A stretch of DNA of 64,000 nucleotides, from the NCBI GenBank assembly GCA_946811695.1, contig OX328132.1:96844022-96908021 (forward strand), given 5' to 3'. Under the pieces are notes generated by a model that saw nothing but the letters and a program-made list of their open reading frames with translations, was not told where the DNA came from and made no database searches. Origin of the DNA: Gonocerus acuteangulatus (lineage: Eukaryota; Arthropoda; Insecta; Hemiptera; Coreidae). How positions within the stretch are numbered: the first letter of the stretch is position 1; each line of letters opens with the position of its first letter. The translations under genes and the position numbers were made by a program. Below are positions 35,947-44,494 of this stretch, in pieces.

Positions 35947-37549
35947 ATATAAAATAATGGTAATAAATGAAACATTTACTTATATGAGTCAAGTAGATAT
36001 TGAAAAAAAAAAATGTGTAAATACTTTAACTTTTTCCACTTCGAAAGAAAAACCTCACTTTTCACTACACTAATCACACTCACTCGAAACCTGTGCCTAC
36101 TATTATCTTTATGTATTCTCTGTTGATGTAGAATAGTGTGCTGGAATTATTGATATTGGTGAAGAGGTGTCATAAAGATTCTTTACCATTTCCAGTTTGA
36201 AGGTGAAGTTGTTAAGATTCTCAAAGTTTTAGAGCTGACCATTTTAAAGAACAATTTCCTTTGGGTGTTCAAGGTTTTATCTAAAGCTTTGTGGATCTTT
36301 CTTATGATTTGAGTTCTGTTTAATTAGCATAATCATTGGCACTTGATGAATCACAGAGCTTGTTTTATTATTATTATTATTTTTTTTTTTTTATCAGTTA
36401 CCCATGTTTCCAAGATGCATGAAATACCTCTAGTTTTAAGAAATATACTGGTTGAAATTAAGAAGGAGGTTAACATTATTCTTAAATCATACAAATAATT
36501 CACTATAAATCGTGTATTCCTATTTCTGGCTGAGTCGGGTTCCGTTGAGGCAGTATCGAATGCTCTGAGTATGGGACCGAGATCTTCCTATGTCGACTTT
36601 TTCGAGATTTAACGTGACGTCGAAGAGCGAACTTTTCCAGCACAGCAGACGCCCGCTCCACTACGACATTCTCCTCTGTCTCCTCATAGGCCTTCTTCAT
36701 TGGACTACTCGTGTCGTGGGCTGCTGATGCTTGCTTTATGTCTTCGCTAGACTTCCCTGCTCCGCTGGTTTTCATTAACTCTATATTCCTCTTCAGGTTG
36801 TCAAGAGAGTAGAGATGTCCATTCATAAAGAGCTTATCCCTTCTCATCACTGGATGGATATTGTTCTCTCTGGCTTCTGTCAGATATGGTATGAGTTCTC
36901 TTCGTTTGAATCTTATCTCTTTTGGTAGGTCGTCGGAAAAATTCAAGCCATGCTCCTTTATTTGTTTATTCCGACGAATTATTTCAAACTTGCGCCAAGT
37001 TGAATTAAATCTGACAAGAACTGGCCTACCTTTTCCTTTTTGTCTACGCCCCAGTCTTACAGCACAATCCACTTCACTTTTTTGTAGGGGAATTCGAAGT
37101 TTTCCATCGATGAGCCGGACAAAACCATTAACAAGGCTGAGAGTAGTTTCTTCCCTGTTTTCCGGAAAATTATGCAAAATTAGTATTTTTCTTGGTCTTT
37201 GGATATCCTGTCAATCTAATTATCTGTGAAAAAAAAATTGATCATACTGTATGATTTTTGCATTATTTTTTATATATTATAATCTTCTGATTATGTGCTT
37301 GTAAAGTTGGTGTTATTTAGTTTGAGGAGGAAATTTCATGTTTTGAATTTATTATCTGTGGCAGAAGGTCAAATTTATATATTTATAAAAACACTCACTT
37401 TCTTGTCTACTCTTTTATTACGCTCTACATGTTTCACGTTGCTATAAATGTCGATTTTCCAAAAGAAGTTTTTGTCATTTTATAAAATAATTCATTTTAT
37501 GTCGTCTTGTTTATTAAATTAAAACATAATTTATCCAGGTATTTAATCT

Positions 37550-37594
<45 letters not shown>

Positions 37595-38594
37595 TTAACG
37601 GCCATTTTCCTATTTTTAATTATGTGTATATTTTCCTTTATTTTTCGTTTTATGGGGTTTTTCTCTTTATCTAATACCTTTACTGTGCCAAAATTAAATG
37701 TGTGGCTATATTGTATTGCATGATCCACCAATGCAGTCTTGTTGTCAGTCTTGTCAAGGTTTTTGGCGTGTTGTTTAATTCTCTTTTTTTTAATAGTTGT
37801 CCCGATTCCCCTACATACACCTTATGTGTGATAAGGTGTTCCTCCTCAAACTAAATAACATAAACTTTACAAGCACATAATCTGAAGATTATATAAAAAT
37901 AATGCAAAATCATACAGTATGATCAATTGTATTTCACAGATAATTAGATTGAAAATGGCTTATAGCCGAAACGTTTCTACAACAATAAAAATTTAATATA
38001 AAATATAAAATAAATGAAGACCGAATAAGCTGTTACCAACTACCTACAGGTACATATAATCACTATTTCAAGAATATCATTATTTCAGTCAATTTTGTCT
38101 TTGTTTTCTATTATTTTTACAAGTATTATTTTATTCTGGGGATATCTTCTTTTTTGTTACAGTTACCGTAGCAAAACATGATTTTATTAACATATAAATA
38201 CATACGAAGTCAAGGGATGGTTGAGATTCGGATTGGAGAAAAAAAAAAGTCCGATCTTCAGGCAGGAATCTATATTGGATGTTTTCTCCCAGCCAATTCC
38301 CAAACATCCCTTGACTTTGTATCGCCTTAACGGCTAACTATCTCCATCTCCATTATAAATACCTAGTCATTCATTAGAACAAAATAATAAAACAGTGAAT
38401 TGTATGATATTGTAATTTTCTCAAATTTTCTGTATTTTTTTAAGGGAATTATTGAATTATTAGTGGATTGGCAAAAAGCCAGAACCAGAGAAGCAACTGT
38501 TGGCCGATTGTTGAAAAGCCTTTGGGATGCTCATGAGTATGAAGCTGCAAAACGTTTATCAGATGATATTCTGTCACAATCAGAATCAACATGA
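26419..38594 (+). CDS. imd: IMD-like adaptor with RHIM-like motif and death domain (4 exons)
   Basis: Coding exons: 26,419-26,533, 28,531-28,683, 35,400-35,536, 38,445-38,594. They join to 555 bases, 184 residues plus stop, with intron phases 1, 1, 0 that all match and no internal stop. Residues 11-40 are Lys-rich. Residues 46-60 hold a RHIM-like core (CNNVHFGHNYSVT; V51, G54, N56). Residues about 98-180 form a six-helix death-domain-like region, including LLVDWQKARTREATVGRLL. No kinase or caspase domain is present. In arthropods IMD links PGRP receptors to FADD/DREDD and TAK1 to switch on NF-kB (Relish) immunity in the cytosol. I see no clear AxxP IAP-binding motif. A FADD- or RIPK-derived relative is possible. 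The family call is inferred from domain order. Confidence 0.75.
27352..28129. mobile_element. GGTA-family foldback (copy 4) in intron 1, 8-bp TSD
   Basis: Termini GGTAAATGTGAAGATGAGGG and its reverse complement, flanked by GATTATTT at 27,344-27,351 and 28,130-28,137. Centre hairpin around CTAGTCAATCCAACTCGC. Noncoding. It lies wholly inside intron 1 of the imd-like gene. Confidence 0.9.
28531..28683 (+). CDS. imd: imd-like exon 2 (RHIM-like region)
   Basis: Acceptor TTCTTATTTGTTGCAG with a good pyrimidine tract. The first two bases complete the codon left by exon 1. It encodes GPSISVQHCNNVHFG and a Ser/Thr-rich linker. Donor GGAG|GTATGA, phase 1. Confidence 0.75.
30060..30360 (-). repeat. 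Inserted repeat related to 39,075-39,650
   Basis: Reversed text such as TCGTCACGAAACTTCGTAT and CTAAATCGGTTTATTAGG matches the 145-bp tandem units after the SINE at 38,893. It lies in the part of the foldback arm that has no partner. Confidence 0.55.
31084..32060 (+). pseudogene. Coding remnants of the intron-2 transposon
   Basis: Near 31,100 the frame reads LTLGETLCQALSDFHAFSG. Near 31,830-32,090 it reads SKSAFLQNILKTIYISTIW, then LTPLDYGWDIEDN and, after a one-base shift, IYKPEDCW. An acidic end (DDSEGEESESEDD) lies at 32,246-32,284 and again in reverse in the left inner arm. The order FHAF.G, then a helix with IW, then YGW resembles a family of uncharacterised, probably transposon-derived arthropod proteins. 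I cannot name the family. Confidence 0.45.
34080..34262 (+). repeat. tRNA-derived SINE in intron 2
   Basis: A decayed B box (GGGGTTCATGTCC) is followed by a tail GCGCTAATGACCTAGAAATC and poly(A) at 34,247-34,265. The same tail occurs before poly(A) at 55,811-55,876. Confidence 0.65.
34266..35399. other. Intron 2, 3' part
   Basis: No further coding sequence or recognisable element. It ends with the exon 3 acceptor (GGAACATTTTTTTATAG). Confidence 0.55.
35400..35536 (+). CDS. imd: imd-like exon 3 (death domain, first half)
   Basis: Acceptor TTTTTTTATAG; two bases complete the split codon (Asp90). It encodes NFSNTEEANMYHFVLVSDYA and CKSLGLLLYPEGELEKYSSG, the first helices of the death-domain-like region. 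It ends AAAAAG|GTACCT, phase 0. Confidence 0.78.
35545..35610. repeat. (TA)n(TG)n microsatellite
   Basis: Compound dinucleotide repeat directly after the exon 3 donor. An ORF running from the exon through it is not the gene product. Confidence 0.95.
35698..35729 (-). ncRNA. Hammerhead-like motif, degenerate (copy 5)
   Basis: Minus strand TTGAAAATTGCTTATAGCCGAAACGTTTC: the second core block and the ACGU stem are kept, but the first core block is altered (TTGAAAA instead of CTGANGA). Probably inactive. Confidence 0.4.
35739..37210 (-). mobile_element. ORF1-only non-LTR retrotransposon copy, 13-bp TSD
   Basis: TCAATCTAATTAT occurs at 35,726-35,738 and 37,211-37,223, directly bordering the insert. 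On the minus strand its 3' end is a short (ATTC)n tail, typical of several LINE clades. It contains only an ORF1-like gene; there is no room for ORF2. It splits the Penelope terminal repeat. Two long A runs (35,839-35,944) lie within it. Confidence 0.8.
36503..37177 (-). CDS. LINE ORF1-like protein (L1-type RNA-binding core)
   Basis: 224 codons, possibly extended upstream by a frameshifted NIIRLTGYPKTKK-like piece. It shows the RRM-end and C-terminal-domain pattern of ORF1 proteins in non-LTR elements: VDCAVRLGRRQKGKGRPVLV, WRKFEIIRRNKQIKEHGLNF, SDDLPKEIRFKRRELIPYL and KLFMNGHLYSLDNLK. Such proteins bind element RNA and act as nucleic-acid chaperones in RNPs. A basic Ser/Arg-rich tail follows. 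The intact frame inside an intron suggests recent insertion or a mobilised ORF1-only family. Confidence 0.75.
   Translation of the reverse strand: MHNFPENREETTLSLVNGFVRLIDGKLRIPLQKSEVDCAVRLGRRQKGKGRPVLVRFNSTWRKFEIIRRNKQIKEHGLNFSDDLPKEIRFKRRELIPYLTEARENNIHPVMRRDKLFMNGHLYSLDNLKRNIELMKTSGAGKSSEDIKQASAAHDTSSPMKKAYEETEENVVVERASAVLEKFALRRHVKSRKSRHRKISVPYSEHSILPQRNPTQPEIGIHDL
37550..37594. repeat. Poly(T) run
   Basis: About 40 T residues. A Lys-rich frame on the minus strand arises from it. Confidence 0.9.
37592..37836 (-). pseudogene. GIY-YIG endonuclease fragment of the intron-3 Penelope element
   Basis: Minus strand reads GTTIKKKRIKQHAKNLDKTD, then NKTALVDHAIQYSHTFNFGT and IKRKIKENIHIIKNR. This is the central part of a GIY-YIG domain (Arg in the KR.KQH helix, ALVDHA, and the Glu helix). 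The YIG start (VYVGES) sits in another frame just upstream. It is truncated and frameshifted. Confidence 0.72.
37948..37980 (+). ncRNA. Hammerhead-like motif, degenerate (copy 6)
   Basis: Plus-strand partner of the motif at 35,698: GGCTTATAGCC hairpin followed by GAAACGTTTC, with a changed first core block. Confidence 0.4.
38445..38594 (+). CDS. imd: imd-like exon 4 (death domain, second half, stop)
   Basis: Acceptor TTCTGTATTTTTTTAAG, phase 0. It encodes GIIELLVDWQKARTREATVG and RLLKSLWDAHEYEAAKRLSD: the W and ATV..LL..L pattern of death-domain helices 4 to 6. TGA at 38,592. Confidence 0.8.
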   Translation, partial: GIIELLVDWQKARTREATVGRLLKSLWDAHEYEAAKRLSDDILSQSEST

Positions 38595-38716
38595 TACATT
38601 TTGGATATGCAAAATAAATTAATTCATGACTATGAAGTTTCAAGGTGTTTGTCATATCATATTTTGCCTAATTCTGATTGCAGGCAGTACATTTTGAAAC
38701 TGCAAAATAAATATAA
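38531..38716 (+). repeat. 93-bp tandem duplication across the imd-like stop and 3' UTR
   Basis: Bases 38,531-38,623 (last 20 codons, stop, first AATAAA) are repeated at 38,624-38,716 with no net length change. Landmarks keep a constant 93-base offset: TCATGA(G/C)TATGAAG, TACATTTTG and GCAAAATAAAT. The second copy is diverged and lies past the stop. Confidence 0.88.
38613..38711 (+). terminator. Two poly(A) signals (AATAAA)
   Basis: AATAAA at 38,613-38,618 and again at 38,706-38,711, one in each copy of the tandem duplication. A further AATAAA lies at about 38,880. Use of these sites is inferred. Confidence 0.6.
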
Positions 38717-38892
38717 TGTTTGTTTCTCTATCCAAGACTTTATTTAACAACTTTGTTCCCTCACTCCACTCCCGATTTTTTCGTGATTGACAAATAATCT
38801 AAAAATATCTTTTAATGATTTTCTCATTTGAAACAGTTATGTTTGGTATTGCTGTATCTTTAATTTTCCTGAGTTATTGAATAAAGTGTATG

Positions 38893-38996
38893 GGGGGCGA
38901 GGTTAGCTCAGTGGTAGAGCACTCGACTAATGAACTGGAGGACCTAGGTTCAAAACCCGAGCGCGCACTAAAGATTTTTTCTTCTGGTGCCGTCGT

Positions 38997-39000
<4 letters not shown>
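38893..39000 (+). repeat. tRNA-derived SINE head
   Basis: TTAGCTCAGTGGTAGAGCAC (A box) and GGTTCAAAACC (B box) are correctly spaced, with an anticodon-arm-like CTCGACTAATGAACTGGAG. The acceptor stem is not closed, so it is a SINE rather than a tRNA gene. It leads straight into a (TA)n array and tandem units. Confidence 0.8.

Positions 39001-39071
<71 letters not shown>
39001..39071. repeat. (TA)n array
   Basis: TA repeat with a CACA interruption, between the SINE head and the tandem units. Confidence 0.95.
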
Positions 39072-39074
<3 letters not shown>

Positions 39075-39650
39075 TGTTAACACGATAGCGGCCAGAGTTT
39101 TTGTTTTTTCGTCACGAAACTTGGTATACAGCGTTCAATTAGCAAACGATTGAACGAGTTCGTAAACCAACAAAATCGGTCAAAAGGAAGGGGGGGGGGG
39201 GGGGGTTTACCCCGGACCCAAAACACTAATTTGACCATGCACGCCGTAATTTTTGATATATTTCAACGAAACTTGGTATTCGTCGTATTAATCTACAGAG
39301 AAAAATGGGTTCTAAAAATAAACTAAATCGGTTCATTAGGAGGGGGGTTTTTCTCCGGACACACATTACCAATTAGACACTACAAACCGTAATTTTTGTT
39401 ATATTTCGAGGAAACTCAGTATTCGTAGTGGTAATCTACAGAGGAAAATGGGCTGTAAAAATAAACTAAATCGGTTCATTAGGAGGGGGGGGGGGGTTAC
39501 TCCAAACCTACATTACTAATATACTCATACCGGTCGTAATTTCTGCTGTATTGTAACGAAACGGGGTATACGTCGTGGTTAACTCATGAGAAAGAAGTGT
39601 TGTAAAAATGAGCTAAATCGGTCAATCGGAATGGGGGGGTTTACTTTGTA
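39075..39650 (+). repeat. ~145-bp tandem units with G runs
   Basis: CCGTAATTTTTG-type boxes near 39,245, 39,388 and 39,533 mark units that also contain CGAAACTTGGTATTCGT, CTAAATCGGTTCATTAGG and a run of 8-18 G. A reversed relative lies at 30,060-30,360. Confidence 0.75.
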
Positions 39651-39739
39651 ATATATTTCAATAGAATAGCCCGCCAGACGTAGGTTCGCAAGGCCGCCGC
39701 AAGGAGCGCCTTCTACCACGGGCTGTATCCTGTTCCTGC

Positions 39740-40005
39740 CACGGGCGCGTATAGAAAATAATTTCGGAGGGGGCTGGGAAAATTTCGGGAGGGCTGAGAC
39801 CATTTCCGGTGTATTGAATCCTAACAATTTAGGTCTTGGAAGAGTTTTACCCAACTTAAACGCTATTACACCCAAAATGGAATATGTTTTATGAACTAAA
39901 TGATCTTATTTAATTTATTTTTAAGGGTTTTATGAAATTTTTACCGATCAAATCGAAATTTCGGGGGGCTGGAGCCCCCTCTGCCCCCCCTTTTATACGC
40001 CCATG
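39740..40005 (+). mobile_element. hAT-type MITE (family B), 8-bp TSD
   Basis: 266 bp from CACGGGCGCGTATAG to TTTTATACGCCCATG, flanked by GTTCCTGC on both sides (39,732 and 40,006). Short inverted ends and an 8-bp duplication fit hAT. No ORF. Confidence 0.88.
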
Positions 40006-41503
40006 GTTCCTGCGTCAGATCAAAAGACGACAATATGAAGTTTTTTTGTATTTATTAAGTAGTGTAGTAGGTACCATTTGTAAACACAACTCTGGAAGCA
40101 AATTAATTACAAAATTAATAATTGAACAGTTACTCATCACAAAATTAAAAGAGAACTATTCATTTTTATTTTATGTATATAGGATATTTTAAGCAAATTA
40201 TTCTGGAAAGCAGTCTACACTACCCAAATTCTGAGGAAAGTGCTTAGTTATGCAGCTCCTGCGTGACGGACTTTTGTGGATACAGGCGGGATAGTTGGAA
40301 ACCTCCTGCGACTCTATTGGAAATACCGTGGGCATGGTGGGGAGTGTTTGGAGAGAAGAGGACCATGGCAACCCCGGGCCAGTCTACCGGCAGGTAGTAT
40401 GGGGTCCACTGAATCAGGCATCATACTTGCCTCTCTCCTACTATCACATTGCTGTTCAGTTCTCGCTATTATCGAAAGAAAAGGTACACACTCTCGCACA
40501 ACATTTGAGCGAATTGCACTTTGCTATGAGCACTTTTGCTTTCTTTCTTCTTGATTTTTTAATACTTCACCCGGAAGTTGGGAATAATTTGAAATAAATT
40601 TCTTCTGAGTAGTGTTCACGTTATTGCCTAACAGAATTAAAACTATGTTCACTTTTTGTCAGTCCGACTATGGTATAAAAAATACCTTGTGCTTGTCTTT
40701 AGTACTTTAGCTGTTTAGTGACATGTAAAAAAGTATACATTAGTATATAAATTAACATTCGTCTTACATTTTATAATATACTATACCGCCTTGCTTTCAG
40801 AAACGTCTTTGAATATTATTTGACTGTTCACGTGAGTTAGCCTAGCGATAAGACTTTAGTAGAAGTAGGGTTGCTGTAATTGCACATTGTAAATAAATTG
40901 GATTACTCCTCAATTGACAAGTATCATTTACACGAGCCGTACCTTGGGGCCAATTTCTGGTTCATGAGTATCGTTCTAGCGATATTATTTGCATTACGAG
41001 TTACCAAAATCGCAGTTAAAACGATAAATTATGGCCAAAATAAAACAATAAAGATCAGGCCTAACAAAAAAAACAAGCAACGAGTTAACTGCAAATATAT
41101 TGTTATATGTTATGTAACAACAAAAGAAAATTCTGTACTTGGCATTGCCAAAGTAAACAAAAGCTGGTTCAAGATTGACTTAGGGGTAGGGGGCGGGGTC
41201 TTCATTACCTCATCAACCATTTATATCATTTATTAACGGTTAAACCTGCCTTTTATTTCTAGTTGCCATTTCTTATTGTTCAACTGGAAACGATAATATA
41301 TAGGTTCCCGCTACAATTCTTCAGTTTTGCGAACTCCCAACCAATATTAATTGACTTAAATGTTATTGTTTGGTCTACTAAAATATTAATAGGTTATCGC
41401 CCATGTTCAATAACCATTTAAAGTAAAAATATGTCAAGGCATTTATTTCAGAACCCATTTTATCCATTTAATTTTTTACCCATATCTTTCCTCCCTCCAT
41501 CAG
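40006..41503. other. No gene recognised; one family A 3' end scrap
   Basis: GCAGCTCCTGCGTGACGGAC at 40,252 matches the family A 3' terminus. ORFs at 40,276-40,597 and 40,880-41,236 (118 codons) show no domain and no splice support. Confidence 0.45.
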
Positions 41504-41700
41504 GGGTGTAAATCGGAATTAATTTCGGGAGGGGCTGGGAGCACCGGGGAGTTAAGGGGTATGGAATACTAACAATCTAGAACTTGCAATTGTTAGTCAA
41601 CTAAAACGCTATTACACTCAAGCAAAATATTATTTGTCTGAACTAATTGGTTTTATTTAATTTATTTGCAGCCTCCCTTTATAATACGCACATGCCCTTG
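41504..41700 (+). mobile_element. Family B MITE, decayed copy
   Basis: AATTTCGGGAGGGGCTGGGA, TTGTTAGTCAACTAAAACGC and a GCCCTTGG-type end match the other copies, but the termini are eroded. Confidence 0.65.
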
Positions 41701-41712
41701 GAATGAAAAAAA

Positions 41713-41778
<66 letters not shown>

Positions 41779-42690
41779 ATACATGCTCACACACATTTTC
41801 GTGACTTATGAGTTCTGAAACGTGGACAATTCTTGTTGACAATTCCGGATTGCCTCACTTTGTCCAATTCAAAAGATCAAGTTCGTTAGCCTCCGGAATC
41901 CACCCGTTGCTTCTCTTGACGTGGAGGATCAAATTAAACCAATCCCAAGGAGACTTACAAAACCGATTTCTAGAACGATTGACAAAACTATAAATTTGGT
42001 TTCGGTTACTTCAACCAAAGTATTGAGTTTTCATCAAAACTAAGATAAACCAATTTTGGTTATTTTTGAAATTGAAGAAGTATTTAAAGAAGTTCGACTC
42101 GCAGTAACTGCGTCATCTTAGCGCGTTTCCATAACATTCTAATCCCTATTGTCATGTGGAAAAATTGGAGTTGATACCGTTAATATTTTGTTCTGATATT
42201 TCGTGAAAAATTTATATACCTACTCCAATGGAATCTCGAATAAAATAGAGATTTTTTCAGGGGCAAAAATGCACTGACAGTAGCCAATTCTTAAGTGGAA
42301 ATTCACTACGACGCACAGTGGTCTAAAAGCGCTCAAAACTCAATAAGATTTGATATTGTTGATTTAGAAACCTGAAATTGTGCACACTTACCAGTCTTAC
42401 AACTACAATGAAGGTATTGATTGATAAGTCATTCAAATGACAAATTTTTTTGTGGTCGCCTCCGCATCTGAACTGCACTAAGCTGGGCTCAGGAGGTCAA
42501 AAACAATTAAAAAAAAAAACAAAAAACATCTGCTCCTATCTCAGCCAACTTTTCTTTTAATTTCAGCACAACAGTTTGGGATAATTTCCGTAGGAGTAAC
42601 GAAATATGCTCATCGGCTAATGGAAATTGATCTGTCAAATACAAGTATACTGAAAGTACACTTTTGTCGTTTGAATTCAACAAAAGCCGG
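41701..42690. other. (TA)n and unassigned sequence
   Basis: TA array at 41,716-41,776. From 42,090 to 42,250 there is a repeat shared with 7,995-8,110 and 61,135-61,260. The remainder is unassigned. Confidence 0.5.
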
Positions 42691-42916
42691 CCATACACGA
42701 GCATTCTTTCCTGCAGGAAAGATGAATCCGCACGGAAAGAACGCCAGTGTATGGGTAAGGAAGGAAAGCGTGCCGGTCGGATTATCCCTTCAGTCGGCTC
42801 CCTTTGATATAATCCGTTTAGTTTTCCTCTCGTTAGTGGGCGCTCGTCTTTCCTCTCAGATTCCAGTGTATGCTGCAGGATTGCGTGTCAGTCCTTACTT
42901 CTTAGCTATCAGCTTT
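42691..42916 (+). repeat. CCATACACGAGCATTC repeat
   Basis: Begins GGCCATACACGAGCATTCTTTCCTGC, as in the palindromic element at 51,015-51,275. The right end is not preserved where family A begins. Confidence 0.5.
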
Positions 42917-43305
42917 TAGCGCGGTTCCTCCCTCCCCCATAGGGAGGAACCCCGCTTATAAGGTTGATACAGGTTCTCTTTTTGGATTGCGCTTCACCAG
43001 GGGAAACACGTTGTTTACAGCCAGTGCTTAAATAATTGCTTTATTAAGGGATTTTCATAGACCATTGTGTTAATAACGTGTGAAAGTTGTTCATTAATAT
43101 CTGCTGATAGCACATTTAATGATGTTTTGTGATTAGTGATATATTAGTGGAGATATTGATGATTATATCTGGCTAGTGGAATGACTAACCTTAAAGTAAA
43201 GCTAACCTCCATTAAGAGGGAGATCGTTCCGGAACGGCTCGGTTAGAATCGATACTCCCATAACCTACCTAGTCTGGTTATTTGTTGTTTTGATTTGGTT
43301 TGTTT

Positions 43306-44490
43306 ACACTGGAGGGTTTAGAAATGATAAAGGCCAAATTGCCTCCTGATCCAGAGCCTCCTGATCGTAATCTCTATTCTGATGATATAAATCGGAATAT
43401 ATCACGAAAAAAATGGGTTAAGAAGTTTTTAATTATGGATCTCATCGGCAAGGACAGTAAATCATTTAAAAATTTCAGCCCATTTAAGGTGTGCCGCTTT
43501 ATTAAATCTTATGCCCACTTACTAAAGTATCAGGTACTTACGTATTAGCGTCAAAGCAGGTTAAAGAGTCGGGTCTCAGAGAGCTGGACCAAGGAGTCAA
43601 ATCAGTTTTTGCCAATATGGCGACGGGATTATCAATGATTTTGGTTAACTAGAGTTATGATATAACCTTTAGCTAGCGAAAACGCGTAGCACTTATTTTA
43701 ATAGCATAAGTGCTATGCGTTTCCGCTCGCTACGCTCGCTCAAGGTTATATCATAACTCTAGTCAATCCAACTCGTTGATAACATAGATCAAGGATGGTT
43801 TTTCGCTGGATAATGGACTGATAAACGATTTCGCATCGCTTCGAAACAGTAGCTTTCATCCTAGCTATTCTGTTGTCGCTAACTCGCACAAAAACTGAAA
43901 TCGCGTAACTAAAAAAACAACAACAATTGCGTGGGTAAATAAAGCACAAATGAATTGCGTTAAAAAGACAAAGGGCACAACATGGCTACTACAAACACAA
44001 TAGATGATATCTCTGATAGTGATTGACCAATAGAAATGCGTTATCCATGATCCAGATCTCTGAACGAGACCCGCCTCTTTAACCTGCTTTGACGCTAATA
44101 CGTAAGTACCAAGTATCATTTCACAAGAATGGAAGTATCCTTCTTGAAATTAGTTGTGAAAAAGATTATTTTAATATCAATAATGTAAAAACATTTGAGG
44201 GATATGATATAAAATTATCAAATCATAAGTTCTTAAATTTCTCAAAAGGCATAATTACCTGTGAACAATTCCAAAATTGTACTGATGATGAATTAAAAAG
44301 TGAATTGACATCCCAGGGCGTTGTAAGTGTAAAACGCATTTATAGAACAATAAATAACGACAAATCAGCCACTAATTCTTTTATTATTTTATTCGAAAAG
44401 CCAGAATTACCGCAATTTAATTTATATAAAGTTAAAAAATATACTCACATATATAACCTCAAAATCAAATATAAATATTTTTCGAGATAA
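43306..44490 (+). pseudogene. I-like LINE ORF1 (gag-like), interrupted
   Basis: The part before the insertion (43,306-43,532) gives PPDPEPPDRNLY and ISRKKWVKKFLIMDLIGKD. The part after 44,118 gives FEGYDIKLSNHKFLNFSKG, CTDDELKSELTSQGVVSVKR and FIILFEKPELPQFN, an RRM-like fold typical of gag-like ORF1 proteins. The zinc-knuckle part is missing after about 44,450. The two parts are in different frames even without the insertion. Confidence 0.78.
43533..44110. mobile_element. Foldback (GGTA type) inside LINE ORF1, 8-bp TSD
   Basis: Ends GGTACTTACGTATTAGCG and its reverse complement, flanked by AAGTATCA at 43,525-43,532 and 44,111-44,118. The core has the same CTAGTCAATCCAACTCG and GTGCTATGCGTTTCCGCTCG modules as the other GGTA foldbacks, but different outer arms. 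Confidence 0.9.
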
Positions 44491-44494
44491 TCAA

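Larger units (their letters stand above)
35639..38047 (-). mobile_element. Penelope-like element in intron 3, inverted terminal repeats
   Basis: Terminal repeat in minus orientation at 35,639-35,738 plus 37,224-37,330 (split by an insertion), and in plus orientation at 37,847-38,047. Both carry GTTGTTGCTGTAG/GAAACGTTTC hammerhead-like text. A GIY-YIG fragment lies between them (37,592-37,836, minus). AGGTACCTATA just after exon 3 and AGGTACATATA at 38,047 may be the target duplication, which would include the splice donor itself. Confidence 0.75.

Noticed and set aside
35804..36073. Poly-lysine ORF of 89 codons
   Set aside because: Produced by two long A runs in a retrotransposon copy.
38893..39000. 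Functional tRNA gene
   Set aside because: A and B boxes are fine, but the acceptor stem does not close and a SINE-like body follows.
40276..41236. ORFs of 92-118 codons as possible exons
   Set aside because: No domain, no convincing splice sites, and two overlapping frames in the first case.
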